A DNA stretch of 64,000 nt. Origin: Owenia fusiformis. Taxonomy: Eukaryota; Annelida; Polychaeta; Sabellida; Oweniidae. The notes beneath the pieces were generated by a model that worked only from the letters and a program-made list of their open reading frames with translations, was not told the origin of the DNA and did not search any database. This document shows, piece by piece, positions 1 to 12,549 of the stretch. The stretch covers positions 17,753,915-17,817,914 of the forward strand of contig CAIIXF020000001.1 in NCBI GenBank assembly GCA_903813345.2. The letters run 5' to 3'. The translations under genes and the position numbers were made by a program. The stretch's first letter is position 1; the number at the start of each line of letters is the position of its first letter.

Positions 1-2
1 CA

Positions 3-1604
3 CATTATCCTGAAACACATGTTAATATTAATGTTAAAACTAGGAATCATATAACATATGTAAATAATAACTGTGATGATTATTCATATTCTGTGTGTGT
101 TGATCCAGCAACACATGTTAAGGAAGGTAGCCAATATGAGATTGATTCAACACTTGATTCTAGTAAATCATCAGAATTGTGTACTGGTTTCAATTTAGAA
201 ACACATTTTAACGTAGAAACAGAAACAAATGTCAATTCAGAAACACATTCTAATATTGGAGAAGTCTTATCTGCAGAGAAAAATCTTTCAGTACTCCTTT
301 GGAATATTAATAAATTATCTGACAAATTGCATGATGGGAAAGATGTACAAACTTTTTTACAAGATTATCAAATTATTTTATTGAGTGAGACATGGCTTTC
401 TCCAATAGAAGATATTGTTTTTGAAGGTTATGCCTGTTACAACCTTGCTCGTAATTCAAATATTAGTGCAAATAATGGTCATAACTCAGGTGGGCTTGCA
501 GTGTTGATCAGTGATGAATATAGTACAGGTGGTATTGATATACTTCCACAATCTCATGACTTTTTCGTCTGGATAAAATTAAGTTCCACTTATTTTAATA
601 TTGAAGAAGATTTATTTATATGTTTTATCTATTTGCCATTTAAAGGCTCTGTGTATGAATCTGCGACAGGGCCAAATAATATTGACATACTAGAAATATC
701 AATAGCTCATTATCAAACCTTGGGGAAGACAATAATTTGTGGTGATATGAATGCCCGAACAGCTAATCTTACTGATAGTAACATAGATATACTTGGTAGT
801 AATGGTGATTTACCAGTAGATATGTTTAGCATTAATGAGTCAATGCTTCCACAAGAAAATGGAAACAAAATTGATGATCTTTTCAGAACACGTAACTCTA
901 TGGATAAAAATGTAAGGGCAATTTCGCAAACACACGGGAGAGAATTTTTATCATTATGTAAATCAGCAAACATGAAAATACTCAATGGGCGTCTCTATAG
1001 TGACAAAGAAGTTGGAAAGTACACTTGTTATCGGAACTTCACTCATAATTGTGAATCAAACTCTGACCTTGGTAAATCTGTTATTGACTATGTAGTAATT
1101 CAACCTATTATAATTCCATTGATATCAGATTTTAAAGTACATGATAGAAGGGTAGAATCTGATCATGCCCCTTTGCATTTTTCACTTTCACTGACAAAAT
1201 CAGGAAAATCACGTTTTAAAGCTAGTGTATCAGATCAAAGAAAGAATGCATTTAATATTAATTCTTTTAAGTCGTACAAATGGGAAGCGGCACAGACAAA
1301 TGAATTCATCCAAAAACTTAGTGATCAAACTAGTAATGAATTGTTGACCACTTTCTATACTGAATTGGGCTGTTCTAATATTGGGACAGATGAACTATTA
1401 AGTAAACTTTTAAATGTAATACACCATGCTTGTGAGGGAACATTTAAACTTAAAGAATTAAAATCAAACAAAAGCAGTAAATTTCCTATAAATGCTTGGT
1501 TCACTGATGAATGTAAAATGTTGAAAAGAAAAGTTCATGATGCTATCAAAAATAAACTTGATGAAACTCATATTAACCAAATTATCAAAGAATACAATCA
1601 CTAA
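3..1604 (+). pseudogene. LINE endonuclease part of the ORF (partial, frameshifted)
   Basis: The frame is open from the first complete codon of the window, so the protein begins upstream; no ATG is needed near base 93. About residues 95-390 form an exonuclease/endonuclease/phosphatase domain with recognisable motifs: LLSETWL (acidic metal ligand), CGDMNAR (the GDxN motif) and ESDHAPL (the SDH catalytic motif). In APE LINEs this domain nicks target DNA to prime reverse transcription. The frame ends at TAA 1602-1604 while homologous-looking coding continues in another frame. I therefore read it as one original ORF broken by a single-base indel, not as two proteins. Confidence 0.9.
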
Positions 1605-3819
1605 ACAGCGGGAAAAAAGAAGGTTTAAAGCAGGAATGTTAGAGAGTTTGGTAGTTAATAGGTCTAAATCTTCAACCGATTTTTGGAAACTTATTAATGC
1701 AATGCCAGGAAATATAATTAGAGATATATCAGTACCCCCTGAGGATTTATTAACCTATTTTCAAAATTTGGCAAAGCCTCCAAACATGGATTATTTTGAT
1801 AATGATGCACTTCAAAAGATGAATGAATTTATTCAAGATAGCATTCAAAATAACTCTGATGACATTAATTTAAATCTTTGTTATAATATTATAGATGGCA
1901 GAATCAGTCAAATTGAGGTGTACAATGCTTTTAAAAAAGTAAATTCTCATAAATCAGCTGGCATTGATGGTATCCCATCGAACATAATTAAGAGTTGTGA
2001 AGTACTTATTCCAGATTTTACAGCACTTTTTAATGTTATTTTCGACAGCGGTGAATACCCACGTGACTGGAGCATTGGTATGCTAAGTGCTCTCTTTAAA
2101 CAAGGAAGTCGTTTTAAAGCAGATAACTACAGGGGTATAAATGTATTAGCTTGTATTGGTAATATATTTGATTCTGTAATTCAAAATAGACTTGTTTTTA
2201 ATGCACAGGTACAAAATTCTCAAGATCCTCTGCAAGGTGCATATAAAGAAAATAGCCGAACAATTGATAACATATTTATATTACAGACATTAGTTAACAA
2301 ATCTAAACTGCTTAAAAAAACTCTTTTTACATGTATGGTTGACTTCAAGAAAGCGTTTGACTATATTGATAGGTCAGTCCTGTTATACAAACTCTGTAAG
2401 AGCGGTGTAAAGCCCAATAGCAAAATGTACAAAATCATTGACAGTATGTTCGTCAAATCTCAATCTTGTCTTAAGTTGAAAAATGGAGTATCAGACTATT
2501 TTAAAACAGATGTTGGAGTTTTACAAGGGAGTGTTCTCAGTACCTTCTTATTTAATCACTTTATAGATGATCTTGCACTATATTTACCAACGCACTGTGG
2601 AGTAATTTTAAATGATAAGAGGCTTAACCACCTTCTATGGGCAGATGACCTCATATTGATTTCAGAATCCAGTGAAGGATTGCAGACATTACTTGACGCA
2701 CTTTTTACTTTCTGTAAGACTAATAGGTTAATTGTCAATATAATGAAAACTAAAGCATTAATCTTCAATTCCAAAAGATCTTTCAAATTTGAATTTAATG
2801 AAAAAAGTATCGAATGTGTTAATGAATACAAATATTTAGGTCTCATTCTCACCAATAACAACAGTTTTGATATGAACACTAAATATCTTAAAGAACAATC
2901 AAGAAAGGCTCTTTTTAAGATAAAACAGCAATATAAGAAGTTTAATGATGTGCCACCAGATGTAGCTCTTCATCTGTTTAATGCTTTGGTCAGTCCAATT
3001 TTATCTTATGCATGTGAAATATGGTATGATAAAAAACAAATGAAAGCAATTGAATCCATACATTTGTCTTTTTTAAAGTCAACATTAGGTGTCAAATCAC
3101 AAACTGCAAGCCCTGCTGTGTATGGCGATCTAGGCAGGTACCCATTGTCAATCAAATTTGAGTGTTATATTATAAAATATTGGCTTAGACTCCTAACATT
3201 TCCAGAATCAAGTGTATTAAACCAAGCCTATTTATATGATAGAGATATTCAAGAGTTAGGATTCAAAAGTTGGTCTAGCAAGGTCTATGATATACTCAGA
3301 AAATGTGATTTATTGGATTATTGGAATGACCAAAATCTGAATACTGACATTCTAGTGAGCATGGTAGAAAAGAAGTTGAAGGTATTATTTGTAGAAAAAT
3401 GGAAAAATGATTTGAACATTTATCCTATACTGAGAACGTATAAATTGTTCAAAAAAGATTTTAGAATTGAATTATATTTGAAATTAGATAATAAAAAGTA
3501 TAGATTGGCGATAAGTAGATTTCGAATGAGTTCTCATCGATTGGCGATTGAGACTGGAAGACATGCAAAGCCAAAACCAAAACCTAGAGAGGAAAGATTA
3601 TGCAATACCTGTAAACATATAGAGGATGAATGTCATTTCCTTTTAACTTGTACAAAGAATGATGAGCATAGACAATTATTGTACACTAAGGCTCGTGAAA
3701 TTCTAAGTAACTTTGACCTCAATAGTGAAAATTTATTTGTCAATCTCATTTCAAGTAAAAACTTAACATTACAAAGACACATTGGAAAATTCATTTATCA
3801 TTCATTTAAGAATTTGTAG
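1537..3819 (+). pseudogene. LINE reverse transcriptase and zinc-knuckle part of the ORF
   Basis: This frame overlaps the endonuclease frame by about 68 bases and continues the same polyprotein. Reverse transcriptase motifs appear in order: SAGIDGIPSN, MVDFKKAFDYIDR, GVLQGSVLSTFLFN and LLWADDLILIS. The last holds the catalytic ADD, with W where Y is commoner. A C-terminal CX2CX7HX4C knuckle (CNTCKHIEDECHFLLTC) follows a basic segment. No RNase H domain is evident. The stop is TAG at 3817-3819. Everything after about 1610 reads without interruption, so the catalytic core looks intact although the upstream frame break should uncouple it from the endonuclease. Confidence 0.92.
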
Positions 3820-4035
3820 TCAGAATGCAGGGTATGTGCACCACACTTTAAATGTAACCTTGTCCTTTCATCATGATGTATACTACCTTTATTTTGGGTT
3901 TTTGTATATCTCGTATATATTTTTGTACTTTTGTATTAGTTAGTATTTGTAGTTTAGATACTTAGTTTTTTTCATAGTTATGACTAATGTAATCATGTTA
4001 TGATACAAGATGTCAATAAAAGTTATATATATAAC

Positions 4036-4316
4036 AAGAGGAAATTCCGTCATAATTAACAAAAAGAGACATATATTCCAAATTAAGATATGTGACATAA
4101 AATACACAATTCAAGCAATCAGGTTATGTCAGTATAACATATTATAAAACATACTTGAGTGAAAACAACATCCTTCCAGACAACTCTAATTACTGTTAAG
4201 ATGAGGTTGAAAAGCATCCCACTCAGATTACACATAATTTTGTGTTTAATAGCTTTTGAAATGGTGTCCCCTGCGGAAGCTATCATATCAAGAGATAATA
4301 TCAGTAATAATACATT
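4036..4316. other. Spacer between LINE and tandem array
   Basis: No gene recognised. A short plus-strand frame here starts with a hydrophobic, signal-peptide-like stretch, but it runs straight into the tandem repeats and has no supporting features. Confidence 0.4.
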
Positions 4317-4802
4317 TGGTAATACCCTTGGTGTACCTTTCCAATATACCCTTGAAATGTTATCATGTTCAGAGTATTAAGAATGCACTCTTGGGGAGAT
4401 ATCATATCTAGAATATAAGTTATGCTCCCCTGTGTATTAAGAATAAACCCTTAAAGAGTTTTCATATTCAGAGTACTAAGAATGTACCCTTGGAGAGTTA
4501 TCATATTCAGAGTATAAGTTATGCCCACTTGAAGAGTTATCTTATTTAGAGTATTAAGAATGTACCCTTGAAGAGTTGTCATATTTAGAGTGCTAAGAAT
4601 GTACCCTTGGAGAGTTTTCATAATCAGAGTATTAAGAATGTACCCTTGAAGAGTTATCATATTTAGAGTATTAGTTATGCCCCTTGAAGAATTCCAGTAC
4701 TAAGAATGTACTCTTAAAGAGTTTTCATATCTAATGTATTAAGAATGAACCATTGAAGTGTTATCATTTGGAGTATTAAGAATGTACCCTTGGGGAGCTG
4801 TC
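4317..4802. repeat. 39-bp tandem array overlapping the CSPP1 stop codon
   Basis: About a dozen degenerate units of roughly 39 bp are seen, with core (plus strand) AAGAATGTACCCTTGGAGAG followed by TTATCATATTTAGAGTATT. On the minus strand the unit reads as codons for KYDSSPRVHS, then stop. The right-most unit is the actual end of the CSPP1 coding region. The remaining units lie in its presumed 3' untranslated region and have diverged, some by deletions of a few bases. Confidence 0.85.
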
Positions 4803-7800
4803 ATATTTATTCCGTCTTTTTTGTCTCGCTGACTCATTCCGCCTGCCAAGATTTTCAAAGTCATCAGGGAAACCACTGGCTGAGTTATCCACACCTGAAT
4901 ATACAAACATTTCATTGAAAGTGGGAGCAAAGGAGTATAAATGTTGGAAGCAATTATTTCATTAAACATGGTAATATGTTCCTAACAAAACATCAAAATT
5001 GTGAAAAATATTTGAAAGTTATTGGAGGTTTATCTCGCAGAAATAACACTGTCAATGTGCGGTGCACTTGAACGATGGAAGGGTTGATCATTGTTTATTT
5101 TCCAGAGCTGTAATGTTCTTTCAAGAGTTGTACTTTGCCTTCAAGAGCTTTACTGTCCTCTCAAGAGCTGTTCTGGACATTTGGAAATACTGTATTGATA
5201 ATTGCCAATTTTATATCTACATACCAACATAAGCAGTTTCTGCATCTAGCATGGAGCCTGGGGTATCTTCTCGAATCAATCCTATAGACCTGGGGTTGAG
5301 GTCCAGGTAGTCTTTGGGAGATTCTCGAGCATCTAGAGATACAAAGAATTGTGAGCTACAATCTCACCCTCGTATTTTTATTTTACACATATTTAAGTTG
5401 AAAATTATAAAACAATGAATCACTACTAGATGAGAAAGTATAACTACAATTGCATGCTAATTTGTGAAGGAAACACCCCAAATACACGAATAATAAAAAC
5501 TCAATAAATATAAATAAATTGCACAAAAAATCAAATCATCATTATAAAACTTTGTCTCAAGGGTCCATTTTGGAACTGTTGTAACTTTGGATCTTGTTAT
5601 AAGTTATTGTTGATCTGGAGTATATCATGTTTTCCAAGAATTGTAAATTACAACCATACTAAAGCAGACCCTTGGGGTTAATGTGCAAAGATAAAGTGCA
5701 ATGTTAAAGAAAGGCTTCAGGTTAACATTTCTATTGCAACTAAATGTGAATATAGTACCCACTTTACAATATTGCAATCATGGCAGTTTTCAGGGTTAAT
5801 AGCTCCCCCCTAAAGCCCTTATAAGCTGTGCTTGTCCAGAAATATAAGTAACAATTTTGGCAAATAATGCAGAGTATCACACATAGCTTTAACATTTTCA
5901 TGCGCTCTGAACCAATAATAACACTGTTTTTGAAAATAAATGTATAATTTGTGGAGCACATGGTAAAGTTTCTTCCTTTGAAAGGCACCATTAATCATGT
6001 GGATACTACCCCTGACATCATACAGTAAAACCTGTAAAGTGGAACCCCTCTGCAAGTGGAATGCATTTGTAAGTGGAACACTTCTGGAACACTTCCACCA
6101 GTAGAACACTTTTCAAAGTCCCCCAGCCTCATAACTTATAGATAAATGAACCTCTACAAGTGGAACACCTCCCACTCTTTAGAGGTAACAAATGTGTTCC
6201 ACTTATACAGGTTTTACTGTACGTGAAAACAAGCTGCATGAGAGATACAATATAATAGGCTTAATTTCCATCATGCTGGCTGACCTTGTCTCAGTTTAGC
6301 CAAGCGTTCCTCTTGCTGACGTAAATAGCTAATCTGCTGGGTCTCCAAGCCATCACTATTGTGAGGGTCATTGGGGTAGAGCTGTTGAAATGCTTGTCTG
6401 GAACGTGTGTCCCCTGGGTGCGAAACAGACACATTGTGTAAGACAAAGAGACACATGTGGAATGACAAATGGGTGTGCAAAATCAAATAACCATTTTTTA
6501 CAGATGCCAACCACCGAACACCTTCAACAAAAAAGTTGGTAACTACAACAATTTGTCACCACTTGTCGTGGTGACATAATAAAAAATAAAATGTGTGTCA
6601 AAAAAGTGCATGTGAAGGACAGAACGTGAAGAAGGAAACAAATAAATTATAACGATATACAAACACAATACAAGGTATAAAGCACTACAAGAAGTATGAC
6701 AACTGACAAACTAATACAGCATTTCAGAATGTATCACTGAATAATTATATGTTGGATGTTGTTAGGAAATTTTACAAGTATATGTGTTTTCAAACAGTGT
6801 TGCTGAACAAAAATTGAGAATGTGAAAATATATCATCAGTCAAAACACACAGCAAATGGAAAAACATGGAAAAACATTGATGCTAAATGACTATACAATA
6901 AAGTTTAAAAATAAAAAAACGCATGTCCATATTTACCTTTTTTCAATTTCTTGAACTCTTCAAGGTTGTTTCTATTATTAGGATCAGCTGAGCGTCGTAC
7001 GGAGACTGGCTTACGATGGCTTGCAATATCAAATATGTCCACTTGGTTATCTTTAGGTCTAAAAAGTCAGTTATAAACATTTTACTAAAATTCATCAATC
7101 AGGACTGAGGAACTTTTTTGTGATGGTTTGGTAGAGTTGAATTACCTTTCGATGGATAACAGATGCAGGAAATTAAAAATAACATCAATTACCAAAAGGA
7201 TAATAAAAGACATATTCTGCCTTTGAGGGTTTTCTACTAATGCAACACAAAAAATCAATCTATTTCTTATTATATTCAGAAAAATAATGTGGAGACTGGA
7301 GACATGTCCATTATCTGTTCCAGAAACTAAAACCTCACTGCGAATTACAAAAGTGTAACAATGATAACGGATGTTGAATGCTGACTGCATTAAGGGCAGA
7401 ATGACAAATCAATAATGGATAAATAATTTCAGAAAGTAAGAATGCTTTTAATGACTAAAGAAATGAAATGTGTATGAGGAAAAGGAACAACTTCCTGTTA
7501 TCTGACATTGAACATCAACTGAAAAATCAATATCAATATTAATTACTGCCCCGGCACTTACAAAATTGAAAATACATCCTTCAGACTCTAATAGGCATCC
7601 ATATATGAAGTCAAAAATCCCCAGGAATTTCATACATTACATTTTTTCCTGCCAAGAGTGCCTTATTTGCGGCATCAAAACGAGGTGCGCAGAAACTATC
7701 TTGGTAAAATACTGATTAAAATTCTTAAACTTGAACATTTCCTTCATTCATTATGGACTATTTTGACATGATGTGACAAGCACTTTTTCTTTGGAAATTT

Positions 7801-10800
7801 GGATTTTTCTGATATATTTGTTAATACTGGGTCATTCCTCGATATTTCTTGAACTTGTGAAGTGGTTTGGGCGCTTATTAGAGAATGGGTGCTAATTACA
7901 GAGAATACTGTAACCTATATATTGTTGGCTTGCAATATTCTGAGAATATATTTGAGACAGATCAAGACCCTCTGTATTAATTAGTTTGGCTTGGTTTAAA
8001 ATTGTGCATTAAAGTATGAGGTGTCATAGGCTATTCAGCATTCATTTTGGTTCAATTGCTATTTAAAAGGGAGTGAGGTTAATTTTGTAAGGGCACTTAT
8101 TTTCACATTAGGGCATCTAGTTTCATAAGGGCATATATATTCACACGTGAAATTTTCGCATGGATGACTATTTTCACATTAGCTTTAACTTTCACACTTA
8201 ATATTACATGGGGATTTATTTTCACATGGACATCATTTTTTGCAAGGGCATCTATTTTCACAAGGGCATCTATTTTCATATTGTCATCAATATCAAATGG
8301 GCAGTGTTCGCGCTAGCCATTAAAATTTCTGAGTCCCAGGGACGCAACACATTTGAAAAATTTGAGTCCCCATCTAATTTTTTTGCGTCCCTCTTATTTC
8401 TTCACAAAGTTCAAGAAAATATTGTGAAAGTGAAAATAAAGTGGGCGATAATAGAGTGCTTACACTAAAATGGGATAAAAATGACATATATTGTTATTTG
8501 ATGCATCCTCCCGATAAATATCTATCACTGGGTCCTTTTCACTCAATTCTTAAGTAATGTTATACCAAAATAGTCCGAAATGAAGGAAATGCTCAAATTA
8601 AGAGTTTTGTTTTCACATTTTAAAACTTGCGATCTTGAAGGTCATGTCAAGGTCGTGAACTTTTGCTTCTTTTTATTAACATTTCTCCTTATTCTGAAGA
8701 CATTTAGATGAAAAACCTCGATCTATCATTAAACAATTATCTTGATGTATAACATTAGATCAATATATAATGGTTTCTAGTTGAAATAATAAAGATAATC
8801 GTGAAAAACAATCGTTTCAATTTGTGGGGAACCACAGGGGATTTCTGCAATATTGTATGTTTTGATCTTCCATTTCGATTGCGGCATTTTCCCGAATATA
8901 TCGGCACCAATCAAAATCCATGTCTCATACTGGAAACCCTGTTAATCTTCAGGAAGTCATGATAGCCAATCAGATTTGTCGATATAAATATACCTGGATC
9001 ATTGCTCGTATATCAAGGTAGTGAGTTTGAAAATCTTGATGAAAATCATGTTTCACCGCTACTGTGCTGCAGTAAAAGTTATCTTGCAGCAGTTTATAAT
9101 TTTTGTGTCCTAGGGACGTAAGTTGATTTTGATTTTTACGTCCAACCTTCTGAAATTTCCATAAAAATGGCAAAAAACGGCGTCAACGCGAACACTGAAT
9201 GGGCATCAATCAAAAATGGGTTAAGGCATTTACATAATACAATATAGATAGCCATTGTTGTAGGGTGTGTATAACTCACATTGCTTGGTTAGGTGGACGC
9301 TCCATCAACCTGGGGTCATATACCTCAACATCATTCTGGAAAAATGAAAACATTTACATTATCTTACTAAATAGATAGGATTTACCACTCCATTATAAAC
9401 ATGGTTCTATATATTTATTTAATATGAGATCAATTTCATAAACCCCACCATACCATTTCAAATTGCTCTGTAAGAATAGTATTTGTAAGTTGGTATATTC
9501 AATATTTATAGTGATTCGAACAAGAATTGATTCATAACACCCACCCACCTGCCCAAATGCTAATAAGCACAAGACGATGACAACACAGCACTTTTTCAAA
9601 GTGTGATAAAAATATCTTATACAAAGAGACAACTAGATTAATGATCAGTATAATGGTGCAAACCAAGGAGCAGGTGTAATATCAACGAATACACCCCTTA
9701 GGGCTAGGCACAAAAGCTTTCAAACCCCTTTGGTCATTCTTGGTACAGAAAACGTTTGTGCCTGGCCCTGTTGGGTATATTCATCAATATAACACCTGCT
9801 ATTCGGTCTATATTTCTTAAATCAAGACTGAAAGCATTCTTATGATTAACCCGCATAAGCCTTACCTTTTATAGGTCAATGAATGATTAAATAACATATG
9901 ATGATATGTCAAATTACAAAGTGAAAGTTTATGACTTAGTTGCGTATAAGGTTGATTTCTACCCAGTTATCAATACCAAGTTAGTTCCTAAGTTGGTTAC
10001 TAACTTACTAAATTAGTTACTAAGATAGTTTTCGAATTTTGATGTAGTTTGATAACCTTGACCTATGACCTTCAAAATTTTACTTTTTAAGACCTCAATA
10101 GGTATTTTGTGATTAAACTGACTTAAAGGTCCATGTGCATTATGGCAAGTGGTTTTAGACAGTCATATCTTTCTGGGCATAAATACAGTAGTTTTTATTA
10201 AAACAATATGTTTTCTTTCAAGTTAAGTCCACGTGATAGTAAAATAGCAATCCAACTCTCTGAAAATTATGGTTTAGGACCCCATTTTGGCACTTTTTTA
10301 AAGATGTTAGGCTTATTTTCTAAAAAGAGGATCTTGTTGTTCTCAATTTAAACATATCAAAACACTATATTAACAATTTCTGAAAAGGGGATGGGTATTG
10401 AAATGTGTTAAAGTTAAAAACCACATATCCCATGTTATTTTCCATAGTTACACATACTATCCATTGTTTTCAGCATAATTTTGGTTATCGAAAATTCAAA
10501 GCTAGACTTTCCATACCATTATACTTTTGAAGAACTTTTAAATTCCTTGTTGAATAATCTTTTCATGCAATAAAATCAGGAAAAGAAAACCATCTTTTGA
10601 GTAAATAGGTTCAACTTTTTGAAAAAATTGTTGAAATGGGGTCCCTATTCATAATTTTTCGAATTGTTTGATTGATAGTTTTATTGTCATTGGTATTTCA
10701 CCTAAAAGAAAACATATTGTTTCCATAAAAAACACTGTATTTATGCCCAGAAAGACCTCGTGGTAAAAGATATGACTGTCTAAAATCACTTGCCATACTG

Positions 10801-12549
10801 CACATGGACCTTTGGATTTAAAGAATCAATTTGAAATTTTAAAGGTCATTGAGGGTCAACCACTAAATCTCAAATCTAAAAACAGATCTGAACTTCCAAG
10901 AACTTATAAATGATTTTGAAAAAAATTGACCTTTCTACAATTTTTTGACCTTCAATATCTCAAAATCCAGGCAAATTTTATTGCAAAAGGGTCACACATA
11001 TCTCTCTGTATGCAACAATTTAGGCAAAACTATTGAAGTGTAGTGTCAGGCATTGAGAAACTTCAGTTCCATGTGAACACTACTTCTGAACACTACTTCT
11101 TGCAAATGGTTACAAAATGTTACAAGTCAACTTATTTGTTGCCATGGTAACATATATCAGCAGATATATGTTGGAACTCATATGATGTTTATATATATGG
11201 ACCATTAATGTTTGAAGTAATTCGACACAGTACTTGTTAAGAAATCAGAAATGTAAGAATGTGTACACTCCCAATGATGAACACCATCCACAAAAAAGTT
11301 GGAGACCATAACAATATGTCACAACTTTTGATGGTGACATAATTAGATTAATGATCAACATTAATGATAGTGCAACCCAAGGATTGATGCTAGAGAAAAT
11401 TATTATTTATGATTCATTACATTCAATAATTGAATTAATATCTTAAAACAAAAGTCAATTAGATTAATGATCAACATTAACGATATACAAAACACGATGC
11501 TTGAAAAAAATGTTATTTATGGTTCATTACATTCAATTATTCTTTGTTCATAAATTGTGACGATGGAAAAATAATCGAATTCTTTAAATCAGGTTAATGT
11601 TTGACTGTGTACCTTGCGATCATCAAGGGCATGTTGTACTCTAGTTTTCTCACTTTGTAACTGTGCCTTGAGATTAGCCAACTGGTTGAGCACATCTGCA
11701 CCTGTAGTAAACAAGCACAATTCTTGGAATTCTTTACACATAATTAAAGCTGGTAAAATAAATGTTTATTGTAAGGATTTATTAACTATTCAAGGAAATG
11801 TGCAAAAAATGTTTAATTTACTAATGTACTGGAACTGTTTTCCTACAATTAGAGGTAAATATAATAGCTCTTAAGAAAGCCACGCAGCTAATGTGTAATT
11901 CTTGAGGATACAATTATCTTTATTTTTTTATTTTTACAGTAGCCTACAGTTAATACAATTCATAGAATTCCAATACCATATTCATAACGAGAATTTTCAT
12001 AGCTAAATAAAAAATATCGCCTATAACTCTTGACATTATCTGATTTTTTTATAGACATAAAAGAGTTGCTAATAAACTTTGAAGTGAGTGAACTTACTCT
12101 GTGAACGAGTTTGAGTATTTACAGCAGGAACTGGAGGTGATGTCCTCCCAGAATTCACCTGTGGTTGTGGGTCTCCTCTACTCCTAGTACTTCTGGGTCT
12201 AAGAGCGGGAATAACTGGAGAGTTAAGCCTTGGGGACTGAAAGAACAATATTGGTGTATGATATGCAAGTATTGGCGATAAGCTTGAATATAGTAAGGTT
12301 ACAGGATAGAAAGCCTTTTGAATACAACATTTTTCTAAATATATTTTTACTCCAAGTGTGTACTTTCCTTTTTATGGGAAAAGGTGATCAAAGATGTCAC
12401 GAATCTGAGTTCTTCTGGGTTCGGGTTATTTAATTACCATGGCAGAAATAGAAAATAAATTTCTATACCTGTCCCTTTCCACTGTCTTCGTTCTTGGCCC
12501 TTAGTGTTGGAATTGGAGGAGACTTTAGTCTCTCGGGGTCAGAATTTTG
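4776..12549 (-). CDS. CSPP1: CSPP1 exons 26-33: C-terminal region
   Basis: Exons: 12549-12469, 12236-12098, 11701-11613, 9335-9280, 7058-6937, 6413-6285, 5332-5225, 4894-4776. Motifs in order: LKSPPIPTLR (exon 26), RTSPPVPAVN (27), a leucine-rich helix SADVLNQLANLKAQLQSEK (28), VYDPRLMERPP (29), VDIFDIASHRKPVSVRR (30), QQISYLRQQEERLAKLRQ (31), LDAETAYVG across exons 32/33, and ESARQKRRNKYDSSPRVHS then TAA at 4778-4776. The last ten residues are one unit of the flanking 39-bp tandem array. Confidence 0.9.

Larger units (their letters stand above)
1..4035 (+). mobile_element. Non-LTR (LINE-type) retrotransposon, 5' truncated by window edge
   Basis: One element covers the left end. A reading frame open from base 3 encodes an APE-type endonuclease. 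After one frame change near 1570-1610 a second frame encodes reverse transcriptase and a C-terminal zinc knuckle, ending at 3819. An AT-rich 3' untranslated stretch follows, with AATAAA at about 4015 and a short TA-rich tail near 4022-4033. There is no long poly(A), and the target-site duplication cannot be judged because the 5' end lies outside the window. Order and motifs fit an APE-clade LINE; I do not assign a clade. It lies just downstream of, and opposite to, the CSPP1 3' end. The frame break suggests a dead copy. Confidence 0.93.

Noticed and set aside
4159-4380. 73-codon plus-strand frame with a signal-peptide-like hydrophobic start
   Set aside because: It runs into the 39-bp tandem array and has no splice or homology support.
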